A DNA stretch of 64,000 nt from G963674835 sp963674835 (GTDB lineage Bacteria; Planctomycetota; Planctomycetia; Pirellulales; Thermoguttaceae): assembly GCA_963674835.2 (NCBI GenBank), contig CAXXKC010000002.1, positions 186,001 to 250,000 of the forward strand, given 5' to 3'. Below, piece by piece: positions 1 to 9,829 of the stretch (its first letter is position 1; each line of letters starts with the position of its first letter). A model generated the notes under the pieces. It saw only the letters and a list, made by a program, of their open reading frames with translations, was not told the DNA's origin and ran no database searches. The position numbers and the translations under genes are program-made.

Positions 1-3000
1 GAGCCCAAGGTGAGCCGCCGGAACAGTTCGCTCGCTCGCCGTAGGAGCGGGTCCTCGTTCTTCTTTCGGTAGCGCTCGACACCTTCTCGCAGGACAGCCG
101 AGGCGATGCGGAGGCGGGCGTATTGAACCGCCTCGTTCTCGATGCGTGCGAGCAGGTCCTGGACGCCTTCGGCCGCGTCGGTGGTCGCGGCGCTCGTGTC
201 GAGCATTTCCAGGGTTTTCTGTTCCCGGCCTCGCCGCTCGCGCAGCTCGTCACGTTCGGTCTCCATCGCCGCGATCCGTTCGGCTAGCGCCGCCGTGTCG
301 GCCGGCAAACAGTCGGCATCGATCGCCTCGGCTTCGGCCAGGAGGGTTTCCAGGGTGCCGCCGCCGCAAAGCTGCATCAACTGCTCCTCGACGGGCTGGA
401 GGAGGTCGCGCAGGCGAATGGCGGCCTCGGAGGCCTTGATCGCCTCGGGTAGTTGCTCCGGATCGCTGCAGCGGGCTTCCTGGCACATGGAGTCGAGCCG
501 GGCACGCATCTCGTCGATCGTGTTGTGGGCAGTTTCGCGAACGGATTCCTGGTGCGAGCGTTGCTCGACCAACGACGCGAGGCTTTGGCTGTCGGCGGTT
601 GCCGCGCGGAGCCGCCGCACGAGTTCTTCGACTTGCGGTTCGGGTTCCAGCGGTGCGAGATCCGGATCGATGCGGCGCGCAATCGCGGCCACGTCGTCGC
701 GGAACTGGTCGGCGTCGTGCGCGATCTGATCGATTCGAAACGCGCGATCCTTCGCCTCGTCCAACCGAGTGAACAGGTCGTCCAGCCGAGCGACGAACTC
801 GTTGGCCACGTCGGGCGTGGTCGCCGGTGGAAGGCCGAGCGACTCGATCGCTATTGCCCACTGCTGTTGCCACTCGGCCAGCCGATCGTTCGCTTGCCTG
901 GCCGACTGCCGGGTATCGTCCAACTGCCGTGACAGGCGCTGCCGGTCGTTCTCCAGCGTCGCTCGCGTTTCGGCGACGGCGGCCGCGTGGTCGAGCAACG
1001 TTTGGGCGCGGCCCAACCGGGGCGCCAGCCAATCGCGCTGGTCGGTCCACGGCTCGCCCAACTCGGCCAGGCGCTGCTGTAGCTCGTCGCGGTGTGCCTT
1101 GATGCGGTTGTGGAGTTGATCGACGGCGTTTTGCGCGTTGCGGATCGCGTCGGCTCGCGCGATGATCGCTCGCTGTTGCTGCAGCCAGGCGCGCATTTCG
1201 CGCGGCCACCGCGGCTCGATGCCCAGCGGCTGCCAGCATTGCACCCAGGATTGCCAAGCGTGCTGCCGCTGCGAGTCGGCCTGTTCCAGGCGCTTTTGCA
1301 AGTCGTCCAGGTGTTGTTCGAGTTTGTTGCGTTCCGATTCCAGGGCGGCCTGTTGCGCCACGCGATGGGCTTCGCGCCGCAGCCGGTCGGCGATCTCGTC
1401 GGCGGCTTGTACGGCCGCGGCATACGCCGTCGCCAGATCGCCCCTATCGCCGATTTCGGCCAGGAACGACTGCAGCCGCGACGGCTCCGGCTGGCCGGTT
1501 TGCCACGACTGCAGCACGAGTTGCCAGCCGAGGTCGCGGCGGCGGCGCGCGGCGGCCAGATCGGCTTCGGTGGGCACCTCGCCCTGGAGTTGCAATTCCT
1601 CCTGTTTTCGCAGGCACTCGGCCAACTGACTCTTGGCGGCCTTCTGATCTCGATCGAGGAGCGCGATCTCGCCGGCGATCTGCGCCAGTTGATCGTCGAA
1701 GTGGTCGACCGTTTCCGCGCTCGGTACGGCGAGCTGGTCCAACTGGTCGAGCGATCCGGTCCAGAGTGGGAGCCGCTGCAGTTCGACGGCGACCTGGTTC
1801 TGCAGCCGCTCCAAGTCGCCGAGGGCGGTGGCAGCCTGGGTGTCCAGATCGCCTTGGCTCTGGGCTCGCCGGACCGCGTCGTGGAGCAATCGTGTGTCGC
1901 GGGCTGGCTCCAGATTGGTTAGTGCGTCGTTCACGCGATCCAGTTCCACTTGCAGTCGCTCGATGTCGGTCTCGGCTTGTTCCAACTGTTTCACCAGCGC
2001 GCCGTGGCGGTTGCCCTGGTTGACGATACCGACCTTCTGTTGGCTGGTCAGCCGCAGGCCGTCGACGACGTCGAGCGAGAGGTCCGGACGGAGCCTGGAG
2101 AGGAGGGAGGCCGCGTTGTCCTGGAGTTGTTTCTTCTGGACGTGCAAGGCCTCGCGGTCGCGCTGGGCTTTGCGGTGGGCCCCCAGCCGATCTCGCAGCG
2201 ATTCGATGGCCTCGCTTTCGGCCAAGAGGGTTTCGGGCACGACCAACTGCTCGATCTTCTGGTTGAGCTGCTGGATCGATTCGTCGGCTTCCTTCTCGGT
2301 CTTGCGGGTGATGGCGAGCGTAGCGACGGCCTCGCGACGCTGTCCGGCGAAATCGGCGGGCAGGATGGCCACGTCGCCCAACGAGGCCTGCTGAGCGAGC
2401 AGCGCCTTGCGTTTGACGGCCAGAGGCAAGGCCTGTCGCAGTCGTTCCAAGCGGCTGCGTTGGCGCGAGGCCCCTTGCAGTTCGGCGTCGAGCTGTTTGA
2501 GGCGATCGTCGGCGTGGCGCAATGCGTCTTCGTGCTCCATCCACTGGGAGCTAGGGAGTTGTGCCTCGCGGATCTTCTTTCGGGCGTCTTTCAGTGCGGC
2601 GAGGTTGGCATTGATGGTTGCTTTGGATGCGCGTGGGGCGAAGAGCTTTTTGGACTCGGCTTCAAGACCTTCGCAGACGGTGCGATAGTTGGAAATGCCG
2701 GTCGCCGCTGCGAAGAGTGCGGCGCCCACGCTGCCGCCGCCGGTGGCCAGCATCCGGCCGCCTTGTTCGAGCCGCCCATGGTCGATGCCGAACATGGTGG
2801 TGAAGACGCGGTGGTCCAGACCGTCGAGGAAGCGCTCGAGCACGCCGTCGTCGAGCGGCGTTTTGTCGTCGGGCTGGAGGAGCGTGTTCTTCGTCCCCTT
2901 GCGGCGCAGGAAATGGAGCGTTTTGCCGTCGGATCGATTCAGACTGGCGCCGATGCGGAGCCGAGGGTAGGGGTGGATGAAGTTGTCGGCCGAGTTGCCG

Positions 3001-3161
3001 GGAATTCCGAAGAGCAACTGCTCGAGTGCCCGCAGCGCCGTGCTCTTGCCGGCCTCGTTCGGCCCGTAGATGATGTGCACGCCGCAGTTTCCCTGCGACA
3101 GGTCGAGGTCCAAGTCGCTGAACGACCCAAAGGCTCGCAAGTTGAGCGTGAGAATCTTCAT
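1..3161 (-). CDS. YhaN-like SMC/Rad50-type AAA ATPase, partial
   Basis: The frame opens with ATG at 3161 and stays open to the left edge, so about 1053 residues are present and the C-terminus is missing. Residues 1-45 form an SMC/RecN-type head: the N-terminus resembles that of YhaN/SbcC proteins, and a Walker A motif GPNEAGKST lies at about residues 33-41. The rest is a very long Gln/Arg/Glu/Leu-rich region typical of coiled coils. The Walker B and signature motifs would lie beyond the edge. The start overlaps the stop of the phosphoesterase gene by 4 bases (ATGA), which indicates translational coupling. YhaO/YhaN and SbcD/SbcC pairs act on DNA ends and structured DNA; a role here in DNA end processing or recombination is inferred. 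YhaN is preferred over SbcC because the ATPase lies directly behind a YhaO-like enzyme of short SbcD type, but this is not certain. Confidence 0.85.
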   Translation of the reverse strand, partial: MKILTLNLRAFGSFSDLDLDLSQGNCGVHIIYGPNEAGKSTALRALEQLLFGIPGNSADNFIHPYPRLRIGASLNRSDGKTLHFLRRKGTKNTLLQPDDKTPLDDGVLERFLDGLDHRVFTTMFGIDHGRLEQGGRMLATGGGSVGAALFAAATGISNYRTVCEGLEAESKKLFAPRASKATINANLAALKDARKKIREAQLPSSQWMEHEDALRHADDRLKQLDAELQGASRQRSRLERLRQALPLAVKRKALLAQQASLGDVAILPADFAGQRREAVATLAITRKTEKEADESIQQLNQKIEQLVVPETLLAESEAIESLRDRLGAHRKAQRDREALHVQKKQLQDNAASLLSRLRPDLSLDVVDGLRLTSQQKVGIVNQGNRHGALVKQLEQAETDIERLQVELDRVNDALTNLEPARDTRLLHDAVRRAQSQGDLDTQAATALGDLERLQNQVAVELQRLPLWTGSLDQLDQLAVPSAETVDHFDDQLAQIAGEIALLDRDQKAAKSQLAECLRKQEELQLQGEVPTEADLAAARRRRDLGWQLVLQSWQTGQPEPSRLQSFLAEIGDRGDLATAYAAAVQAADEIADRLRREAHRVAQQAALESERNKLEQHLDDLQKRLEQADSQRQHAWQSWVQCWQPLGIEPRWPREMRAWLQQQRAIIARADAIRNAQNAVDQLHNRIKAHRDELQQRLAELGEPWTDQRDWLAPRLGRAQTLLDHAAAVAETRATLENDRQRLSRQLDDTRQSARQANDRLAEWQQQWAIAIESLGLPPATTPDVANEFVARLDDLFTRLDEAKDRAFRIDQIAHDADQFRDDVAAIARRIDPDLAPLEPEPQVEELVRRLRAATADSQSLASLVEQRSHQESVRETAHNTIDEMRARLDSMCQEARCSDPEQLPEAIKASEAAIRLRDLLQPVEEQLMQLCGGGTLETLLAEAEAIDADCLPADTAALAERIAAMETERDELRERRGREQKTLEMLDTSAATTDAAEGVQDLLARIENEAVQYARLRIASAVLREGVERYRKKNEDPLLRRASELFRRLTLG

Positions 3162-4423
3162 GAGTCGCCCTCGCTGGTGAGTAGCTGGCGCACGAGCAGC
3201 TCCTCGACCTGGTCGAGTGTGTCGGCAAGCACCTTGGGTTGGTTCAGGTGGATCGCGTCGGGGCCTTCGGCAAGCTCAGGCGGGAGTTTCTCCAGGAGCG
3301 GCTGCAGTTCGGCAGCCAGTGCGGCCAACTGCTGCGGGTCGGTTCGCAACTGCGCGAGGTACGCGATCAGTTCGGCCAACGCGCCGTCGGCGGCGAGGGC
3401 TTGCTCGACGTTGGGCGGGAGCGAGGTCCGCAGCTTGACCTTCTCGATCCAGACGGGCACGGCATCGACGTCGTGGGCGAGGCCGCGGATTTCGTTTTCG
3501 AACCGGCCCGGCTCGGCTGCGAGCTGACGATGGACGGGGGACGCGCCGGTGATCTCGACGCGCACGGCCAGCGGCCGGCCGTCGGCCTCGTCGGCTGCCT
3601 CGGCCAGGCGCTGGCGCACCCGGTCGAGCAGGTCGTCGTGGTGGGCGATGGCCGAGGCGTCGACGAGGCATCGCTTCCAGCGAAAGACGTCGATGCACTG
3701 GAACTCGGCTCGCGGGCGGTGGTGATCGTCGACGGTGACGAGCATGCAGCCCTTGGCGCCTTGCTCGCGGATGTGGCGTCCCTGCGTGTTGCCGGGGAAG
3801 ACGACGAGGGGATCTTGGGACAGGGTTTCGCGGGCGTGGACGTGTCCGAGAGCCCAGTAGTCGTACTGCTTGGCGGCCAGGTCCTCGACCGTGCATGGTG
3901 CATAGGGATCGTGCCCCTCGCGGCCCGTCGCGCTGGTGTGCAACAGACCAATGCTGAACAGGCTGCGGTCCGGCGACGGGTATCGGGCCGAGAGATCGTC
4001 GGGTACGGCCCCGTGCCCGAAGCTTTGGCCGTGGATTGCCACGCCGACTGATTCCAGCCGTACCGTTTCCGGCTTGCGGTGCGAGAGCATTTGGACGTTG
4101 TCGGGCAGGCGCAGGTCCTTGGTCATCTTGCAGGCGGCGTCGTGGTTGCCGGCGATGAGCACGACGGGAATGTCGGCCTCGCGGAGCCGGCTCATCTGTT
4201 TGACCAGGTAGAGCGCCGTTTTGAAATCGCGGCAGTCGCCGTCGTACAGATCGCCGGCGATGAGCACGAAATCGACCGCCTCGTCGATCGCCAGGCGCAC
4301 GAGGTTCTCCAGCGCGCGGCGCGTGGCCTGGCGGATTTCGTCGACGGGTGCTTGTTCGTATCGCTCCAGGCCCCGGAGCGGGCTGTCGAGATGGATGTCG
4401 GCGGCGTGAATGAATCGAAACAT
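3158..4423 (-). CDS. YhaO/SbcD-like DNA repair metallophosphoesterase
   Basis: This 421-residue protein has the calcineurin-like phosphoesterase motifs in order: D-x-H near residues 9-11 (HAADIHLDSP), GDLYDG at about 58-62, GNHD at 92-95, and a later GHVHARE motif. These residues bind two metal ions in Mre11/SbcD nucleases. The start at 4423 is chosen because a GGAGG Shine-Dalgarno sequence lies 7-9 bases upstream and the conserved FRFIHAADIHL beta strand follows at once; a further upstream ATG at 4450 would add only non-conserved residues. The gene is coupled by an ATGA overlap to the following SMC-like ATPase, the usual arrangement of nuclease and ATPase subunits. The likely role is the nuclease half of a DNA-end or hairpin processing complex in the cytoplasm. 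Confidence 0.88.
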   Translation of the reverse strand: MFRFIHAADIHLDSPLRGLERYEQAPVDEIRQATRRALENLVRLAIDEAVDFVLIAGDLYDGDCRDFKTALYLVKQMSRLREADIPVVLIAGNHDAACKMTKDLRLPDNVQMLSHRKPETVRLESVGVAIHGQSFGHGAVPDDLSARYPSPDRSLFSIGLLHTSATGREGHDPYAPCTVEDLAAKQYDYWALGHVHARETLSQDPLVVFPGNTQGRHIREQGAKGCMLVTVDDHHRPRAEFQCIDVFRWKRCLVDASAIAHHDDLLDRVRQRLAEAADEADGRPLAVRVEITGASPVHRQLAAEPGRFENEIRGLAHDVDAVPVWIEKVKLRTSLPPNVEQALAADGALAELIAYLAQLRTDPQQLAALAAELQPLLEKLPPELAEGPDAIHLNQPKVLADTLDQVEELLVRQLLTSEGDS

Positions 4424-4667
4424 GGACTCCCTCCGTGTGTCACTGTGCAATATAGTGAACGAACTGACAGTGATCCAGCGGGGCGGCGTGGGGCGGACCG
4501 GGCCGCGGGCGGTGCCAGCGAGACGAAAGGGGGAAGTGGGAAATCGGAAAGAAGGGCCAGGTGAAGTGGCGCGCGGCGATGACCGGGGGGTGGGGAGGGT
4601 CGTGTTTCCGGTTGAGTCGACTCGCCATCTGCCCGAGTTTGTTCGATAATCGTGGTTAGATCCTCAC

Positions 4668-5465
4668 GTGGCCGAGCAGTGGAGCCCAATCGTGGCTGAT
4701 GAACCGATCGGAGATCCTCGGCCCCCGCAATTCACCCTGCGAGGCCTACTGGTGCTGACGGCCGTTGCCGCCATGCTCCTGGGCATCATTGTTCCCGCCA
4801 TCCGCGGCGCGAGAGATGCTGCCCGGACTCGTGACTGCGCGAATAATCTGAAGCAGATCGGAATGGGCCTGCAGAACTATTGCGACACTTGGCGGTCATT
4901 TCCCATGGCGTACACGGCGGCCGACGGACGCCTTCTGCACAGTTGGCGGATGAGCCTCGTGCCGTTTATCGAGCAATGGTCTTTCGGTAAAGAAGTTCAG
5001 GTTCGCCCTGGCGCTCCCTGGGACAAACCGTGGGATCACGACGCCAACGCCCGATTTCGCGCCTGCCGCTTATCCTGCTATAAGTGCCCCGCCGATGAGT
5101 CCGTGACGCGATACAACGGCACGAGCTACCTCGCCGTTATCGGCGCCGACACCGCCTGGCCCGGCGAGACGGCTCGACGTCTGGCGGACTTCGAGAGGGG
5201 CACGTCTAACTTGATCTTCGTGGTCGAAGCACTCGATCCGCGCATCCACTGGATGGAGCCTCGCGATCTGGAGTTCGACACGCTCGAACTGGCAATCAAC
5301 GGCCAGCAAACCCCCGGGATTTCCAGCAACCACGCCAAGGGGGCCAACGTTCTGATCGGCGACGGATCGGTTCGCTGTCTGCCGCCCACGACGGCCCCGG
5401 AAACGCTGGGGCAGATGCTGCAGATTGGCGAACCTGAATCGTCGGGCACCGCCGAGAAACCATAG
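4668..5465 (+). CDS. DUF1559-family protein with altered prepilin N-terminus
   Basis: The product (265 aa) carries the DUF1559 core seen in planctomycete pseudopilin-like proteins: a hydrophobic helix at about residues 24-45, then the conserved stretch CANNLKQIGMGLQNY, and near the C-terminus the H-x9-DG motif (HAKGANVLIGDGSVR). The type IV prepilin signature is degenerate: where GFTLVELLVV is expected, the sequence reads QFTLRGLLVL, lacking the usual Glu at +5 of the mature chain, so cleavage and assembly like a real pseudopilin are doubtful. Translation would begin at GTG 4668; a second GTG at 4692 has a GGAG element about 9 bases upstream and is an equal candidate. Function of the family is unknown; it is greatly expanded in planctomycetes and probably sits at the cell surface. 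Confidence 0.8.
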   Translation: MAEQWSPIVADEPIGDPRPPQFTLRGLLVLTAVAAMLLGIIVPAIRGARDAARTRDCANNLKQIGMGLQNYCDTWRSFPMAYTAADGRLLHSWRMSLVPFIEQWSFGKEVQVRPGAPWDKPWDHDANARFRACRLSCYKCPADESVTRYNGTSYLAVIGADTAWPGETARRLADFERGTSNLIFVVEALDPRIHWMEPRDLEFDTLELAINGQQTPGISSNHAKGANVLIGDGSVRCLPPTTAPETLGQMLQIGEPESSGTAEKP

Positions 5466-5682
5466 GCCAAGCCGAGCACAGTGAGTTCCACTCGCCTGCT
5501 CCGGCCGGTCGAAGTCGGGGAATCCCCCCGGGAGCGACGTTGCGAGAAGGCGGTTCCAACGCGGCATTGCCCAATATAGACTGGCGGCAGTGTCGACGTG
5601 GTGGCCGGTTGCTCTGGCGCCGGCCTCCGAACGGCACACGTCCATCGCACGCTGCAGGAACACATAGGGAGGTCGCGGGGAA

Positions 5683-7416
5683 ATGGATCATCGATCAGCC
5701 GGGCGGATTGTTGGAATGGGCCGAAGGGCGGTTGTGGGTGCGGTGCTGTTGGCGTTGGCGATGGGTAGTCGTGCCGGCTTCGGATCGCCGGAGAAGGGGG
5801 ATATGGCCGAGCGCCGGGCGGCCTACATCCAGTGGGTTTACGACCATTTCAGCGCGATGGAGCCTGAGATGGCTCCCACCGACGGACGGCGATGGGCGTT
5901 GAATCATGCGCGGCTGGTTTTGAATCGGGATGTGGAGAAGGCGAGCAGTTACATGCAGTCGGCCGCGCTGACGAACGACAGCGACATCTACTTCATACGC
6001 TTTCTGAAGACGCTGCTGGATTTTCAGGACTCGCCACGGCTGTCGGCGAAGGCCAAGGCGCATCTCGTCGGGATTCTGACCGCGTGGCCGCGCACGGCGA
6101 AGAGCACGGTCGCGAAATGGCCCCCGGTCCACACGGAGAACCACGACCTGATGAATCTGACCATCTGGTTGTTCGCCGAGAAGTATCGCGGGCACGATGT
6201 GACGGACCATATGAGACAGATCCACCAGGCTCTCGCGTGGCGATTCGAGCGAGGGTTCGTGGAGTGGAATTCGGCCTGTTACCAGTACCACTACTCGAAC
6301 CCGCTGATCATCCTGGCTGAGCACGCGCCGTCGGAGGAATTGCGCCGCGAGGCGACCGACACGCTGAACGTATTGTTGGCCGAGCGTGCGCTGCTGAGCG
6401 TGAACGGCTATCTGGGCGGTCCGTCGTTTCGCTGCCGCACGGCCGACGCGCACAACTCGCCGACCGATCGGAAGGTGGCGTATCTTATGGACGGCCGGTA
6501 CGACGGATTTCTGCCGACCGTATGGCTGGCGTTTGGGCTGGGCGAGCCGAGGTTCGATTTCGAGCATGCGCGGGTCCCGGGGCTGGAGCCGGCCACAACG
6601 CAGTATGCCAGTGGGAACGAGCCGCGGTTGAAACAGGATGAAGGGGTGTTCTTCGCGTGCAGCACGCTGGAGCCGCATCCGCTGGTCGTGGCGTTGGCGG
6701 AAGAGGCCGCTAGCCGGGATGCACTGGTCTATCGGGGTCAGCGGTTCCTCGGCTGGCCCGCGGAGAAGACGTGGGAAACGCAGCGGTGGCTTCCGGGAGA
6801 CGTCTGCTATTACAACACGCCGTACGTTTCCATGGGGTCGGTTCACTCGTCGGGCTGGATCTGCCAGTCGCGATACGACCAAGTGCTCTTTGGCGCCGAT
6901 CCGTCCCAGGGGCTGCGCGTCGAGATCGTTCTGCCGGACGTGCCGCCGAGCAAACGGCGCTACGAGGCGCGCGGGCGAGTCGTCCAGCATAAGAACTGGC
7001 TTCTGGGACAGGGGACGCTGTTCGAAGACGGGGGCGTGAAGGCCCGTCGCGTGGGCGATTGGAACGTGTACCAGGTGGGCAAAGGCCTGTGCGCCCATCT
7101 GGCGCTGCCGGATGCGTACCATGTGCTGCAGGTGTCGGACCTGGACAGATACGCCGACGAGGAGGCGTTCGTTAAGGCGCTGCCGATGCCGAAGATGGAG
7201 AAGCCCTGGGTGCGAACCAAGACGGTCGACGGAGATGAGATTGCGGTCGACACGCGCGACATGAGCATTGCGATCAACGGCACGCCACGGGTGCATCCGC
7301 CCAAGATGCTGCACGATTCGGAGGCGATGCAATCCGAGTATGGCAGCGGGCGAATCACGATCAACACGAAGAAGGGTTCGGTGACGTTCGCCTGCAACGC
7401 GGTGAAGACGAAATGA
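5683..7416 (+). CDS. secreted alpha-toroid protein, possible polysaccharide lyase
   Basis: This 577-residue protein begins with a signal-peptide-like segment (MGRRAVVGAVLLALAMGSRAG, counted from an internal Met at codon 12). The ATG at 5683 is used because GGGAGG lies 10 bases upstream. The middle contains the short motif HTENHDLMNLTIWLFAEKY at about residues 146-165, which resembles the first conserved block of alginate-lyase/heparinase-like (alpha/alpha)6 toroid proteins, where Asn-His residues line the active site. The C-terminal half is Trp/Tyr-rich and probably beta-sandwich, as in heparinase II/III-type lyases. It is followed by a convergent dehydrogenase gene. Degradation of an acidic polysaccharide outside the cytoplasm is a plausible role, but the assignment rests on weak motif similarity. 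Confidence 0.7.
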   Translation: MDHRSAGRIVGMGRRAVVGAVLLALAMGSRAGFGSPEKGDMAERRAAYIQWVYDHFSAMEPEMAPTDGRRWALNHARLVLNRDVEKASSYMQSAALTNDSDIYFIRFLKTLLDFQDSPRLSAKAKAHLVGILTAWPRTAKSTVAKWPPVHTENHDLMNLTIWLFAEKYRGHDVTDHMRQIHQALAWRFERGFVEWNSACYQYHYSNPLIILAEHAPSEELRREATDTLNVLLAERALLSVNGYLGGPSFRCRTADAHNSPTDRKVAYLMDGRYDGFLPTVWLAFGLGEPRFDFEHARVPGLEPATTQYASGNEPRLKQDEGVFFACSTLEPHPLVVALAEEAASRDALVYRGQRFLGWPAEKTWETQRWLPGDVCYYNTPYVSMGSVHSSGWICQSRYDQVLFGADPSQGLRVEIVLPDVPPSKRRYEARGRVVQHKNWLLGQGTLFEDGGVKARRVGDWNVYQVGKGLCAHLALPDAYHVLQVSDLDRYADEEAFVKALPMPKMEKPWVRTKTVDGDEIAVDTRDMSIAINGTPRVHPPKMLHDSEAMQSEYGSGRITINTKKGSVTFACNAVKTK

Positions 7417-7443
7417 GCTGGAATGGAGCCGCCCGGCCGGATC

Positions 7444-8475
7444 CTATGGGGTGAGCACGACCTTCATCAGGCCTTCGCCGCCCTGATGCAAGCGATGGAA
7501 CCACGCGGCCCCGTCGGAAAGTGGGGCCACGGCGCTAAGCATGGCGTCGACGTCGATCGCGCCGCGAGCGATGAGTTCGAGGCAGGCCGGGTATTCGCCA
7601 GAGGAGGCGTAGGAGCCGAACAGCGTCAGCTCGCGAGTGACTGCCACCTGCAGGGCGAGTTCCACCTTGGGTGCGAGGTTGCCCACGAGGCCGATCGCAC
7701 CGCCCTTGCTTGCGCACGCCATGGCCAATTCCATCGTCGCCGGCAGGCCCACGACCTCCACGACGAGGTCGCCTCCGCGCCCGCCGGTCCGTTGCTGCAC
7801 CTCGGCTGCGACATCGCATTGGCTGGGCGACAATCCCTCGTCGGCTCCCAGCCGGCATGCGCGGTCGAGCTTCGCGTGATCCAAGTCGACGGCGAGGATG
7901 CGCCCGCAACCGGCCAGCCGCAGGGCCTGCACGACGAACAGGCCGATCATTCCCGTGCCCACGACTACGGCCGTGTCGTTCAGTCGCACGGGCAGCCGGC
8001 TGACGGCGTGAACGGCGACCGAGACGGGCTCGACCATTGCGGCCCGCTCGAAGGAGAGGCTGTCGGGCAGGCGATAGAGGATCTGTTGCGGCACGGCCAC
8101 GCGCTCGGCGAAGGCGCCGTCGCAGCGGAACTCGTCGCACGAGACGCCGAGCACGCGCCGGCGGTCGCAGAGGTCCGTCCGCCCACGGCGGCAGTAGTGG
8201 CATTGGCCGCAAAAGACGGTCGAGTCGAAGGTGACGCGATCTCCGACCCGCCAATCGTCGACGTCCTGCCCGACCTCCACGATCACACCGGAGGCTTCGT
8301 GCCCCATGATGATGGGCGGGATTCGCCGACCGGTCGAACCGTCCATGCCGTGGACGTCGCTGCCGCAGATGCCGCAGGCCTTGACCTCGACCAACACGTC
8401 CGTTCGCCCAGTCGTTGGCTCGGGAACGTCGGTGTACTCCAACCGGTTGTACTGTGTCAGGATCAAAGCTTTCAC
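7444..8475 (-). CDS. zinc-dependent medium-chain alcohol/polyol dehydrogenase
   Basis: The 343-residue product is a classical zinc MDR enzyme. The catalytic zinc ligands are visible as CGICGSD (Cys37) and GHEASG (His59-Glu60); the structural zinc lobe is Cys89, Cys92, Cys95 and Cys103 with the canonical C-x2-C-x2-C-x7-C spacing. The Rossmann fold starts near residue 168 with a GTGMIG glycine-rich turn, followed by Asp in the DLDHAKL loop, indicating NAD rather than NADP preference. Length and motifs fit the sorbitol/threonine/butanediol dehydrogenase branch; the substrate cannot be told. It ends 28 bases from the convergent lyase-like gene. A role in sugar or polyol oxidation would suit the surrounding carbohydrate genes. 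Confidence 0.9.
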   Translation of the reverse strand: MKALILTQYNRLEYTDVPEPTTGRTDVLVEVKACGICGSDVHGMDGSTGRRIPPIIMGHEASGVIVEVGQDVDDWRVGDRVTFDSTVFCGQCHYCRRGRTDLCDRRRVLGVSCDEFRCDGAFAERVAVPQQILYRLPDSLSFERAAMVEPVSVAVHAVSRLPVRLNDTAVVVGTGMIGLFVVQALRLAGCGRILAVDLDHAKLDRACRLGADEGLSPSQCDVAAEVQQRTGGRGGDLVVEVVGLPATMELAMACASKGGAIGLVGNLAPKVELALQVAVTRELTLFGSYASSGEYPACLELIARGAIDVDAMLSAVAPLSDGAAWFHRLHQGGEGLMKVVLTP

Positions 8476-8591
8476 GGGCGATCTCCCACTGGCATCTTGC
8501 TGGACGGGGGTTTTCTGGATCGAGCGGCGTGCGGCCGCCCCGATTCCGGGTACGGCAGTCGCGGAATGGATGTCGGCGACAGCATGAGCGA

Positions 8592-9386
8592 TCAGAACAT
8601 CTCGCGCTGTGGGTTTCTCGGTGGCCAGAACACTCCGAGGACCATGAAACTGGAGGGATACAGCGAGTGATTGCCGACAAAGAAATGTGTGTCCTTGTCC
8701 GCTCCACAGATCTCGTCAAAGTACTTCTGCCGGACCTTCTCGAGAACGGTCTCCTCCCGAGGGTGCTTGTCGCGAAGATTCCGAAATAGTTGCATCAATT
8801 CCCAATCGACGATCAACTGAGTGTGCCCGCGGCAGTCGCGGTCCTCACAGCGATACTTGAAGCGGAACGCGAAAGGGATCTTCTCAAGCTTGGCGTCCAG
8901 AGGGTCGAACAGAAGAAGCTGGTCTATCACCGCCTTCTTGCGATCCGTCCATTCCGTGGACACCGCCTTGACTCTGAAGTCGTCAACTACTCGTGGTTTG
9001 ATGCACGCAAGCGATCTTCCGGAACCTCTCTGCTGCTTGTTGAGTTCGCACATCGATGGCCCGATGGTTGGTCGGATCCAATGCCATCGCTCGCGCCAGC
9101 CAGCACTGCTTGGGACGACGCCGAGCAGTTCGAAGGAATGCTCATCCGGTCGGTAGCTCTCCGGCCGGTGGTCTTTTTCGTGTTTCCGCATTCGCAGGCG
9201 GACGACTTGGTACTTCTCGAACCGCTGCGACTCAGGAAGCGAACGGAAGCTGACTGGGTAAAGCCTTATCCAGCCCTCTTCCTTGGTGACAGCCGCCACG
9301 CAGACGGTCTCGGAGTATTTCGCCGACGGATTCGGATAGGCTTTCACCGTGATCAGCGCTTCGCGGTGCAGCCAGTCGGCGCTCAT
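8592..9386 (-). CDS. hypothetical protein coupled to DUF488
   Basis: The product is 264 aa and I do not recognise a named family. Visible features are an N-terminal block (ALITVKAYPNPSAKYSET, then GWIRLYPVSFR), a basic middle section, and a CEDRDC-x-GHTQ stretch near residue 190 that could bind a metal. The start at 9386 is supported by the ATGA overlap with the stop of the DUF488 gene; this coupling says the two act together. I recall the KTYP/RLYP-type N-terminus as recurring beside DUF488 genes in other bacteria, but that is memory, not a search. Base composition is noticeably less GC-rich than in the neighbouring genes, and a decayed DUF4031 gene lies just upstream, which suggests a transferred accessory module. 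Confidence 0.75.
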   Translation of the reverse strand: MSADWLHREALITVKAYPNPSAKYSETVCVAAVTKEEGWIRLYPVSFRSLPESQRFEKYQVVRLRMRKHEKDHRPESYRPDEHSFELLGVVPSSAGWRERWHWIRPTIGPSMCELNKQQRGSGRSLACIKPRVVDDFRVKAVSTEWTDRKKAVIDQLLLFDPLDAKLEKIPFAFRFKYRCEDRDCRGHTQLIVDWELMQLFRNLRDKHPREETVLEKVRQKYFDEICGADKDTHFFVGNHSLYPSSFMVLGVFWPPRNPQREMF

Positions 9387-9829
9387 ACGTGGACCACCTC
9401 GACCATGTGCCCATCCCGGGACGCCACTTCTTCGGCCACGACCGACCGGTGACACTCGTCGGAAGCCACCTCGAGGCAAATGAGACAGCAGTTGCTGTTG
9501 AGTGCAAGGGCGTAGACCCGGTCGAGCGCGCTTTTCTGCTCCTGCAGGTACTCCCGGAAACAGGAGAAATAATCAGGGAGTTTGCAGTCGCCATCCCGCA
9601 ATTGATGGCGAAGATGGGTCGGCACGCCGAGTTCGCGGACATGCAGGTATTGGACGCCGTTTAGCTGTAGAAACTCAGAGAGAGCGGTTCGAGAGAACCC
9701 CTTCTTGCGACTCACCGGATTGCGCCGCACGTCGATGACTACCGAGATCTCGTGCTCCCGCAGATGCCGCAAGAACGAGTTTAGATCGTGCCCTGAGTAC
9801 CCGGTTGTGAACAAAGTGTGGCGAACCAT
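9383..9829 (-). CDS. DUF488 domain protein
   Basis: This 148-residue protein matches DUF488: an N-terminal LFTTGYSGHDLNSFLRHL block, then VVIDVRRNPVSRKKGFSR at about residues 31-48, a short acidic/aromatic middle, and a C-terminal CLICLEVASDECHRSVV motif in which the two cysteines and histidine are characteristic. The VDVR and CHR motifs are the most conserved parts of the family and look like an active site, but the biochemical function is not established. It is translated in a coupled pair with the downstream 264-residue protein. The ATG at 9829 starts directly at the conserved beta strand. Confidence 0.85.
   Translation of the reverse strand: MVRHTLFTTGYSGHDLNSFLRHLREHEISVVIDVRRNPVSRKKGFSRTALSEFLQLNGVQYLHVRELGVPTHLRHQLRDGDCKLPDYFSCFREYLQEQKSALDRVYALALNSNCCLICLEVASDECHRSVVAEEVASRDGHMVEVVHV

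Noticed and set aside
1950..3527. Plus-strand 525-codon frame across the YhaN/YhaO genes
   Set aside because: It runs antisense through two motif-bearing genes and their ATGA junction; no ribosome binding site or family features.
5695..7332. A 545-codon minus-strand frame opposite the secreted lyase-like gene
   Set aside because: Arg/His-rich shadow frame with no signal or domain; the plus strand has signal peptide, ribosome binding site and motif content.
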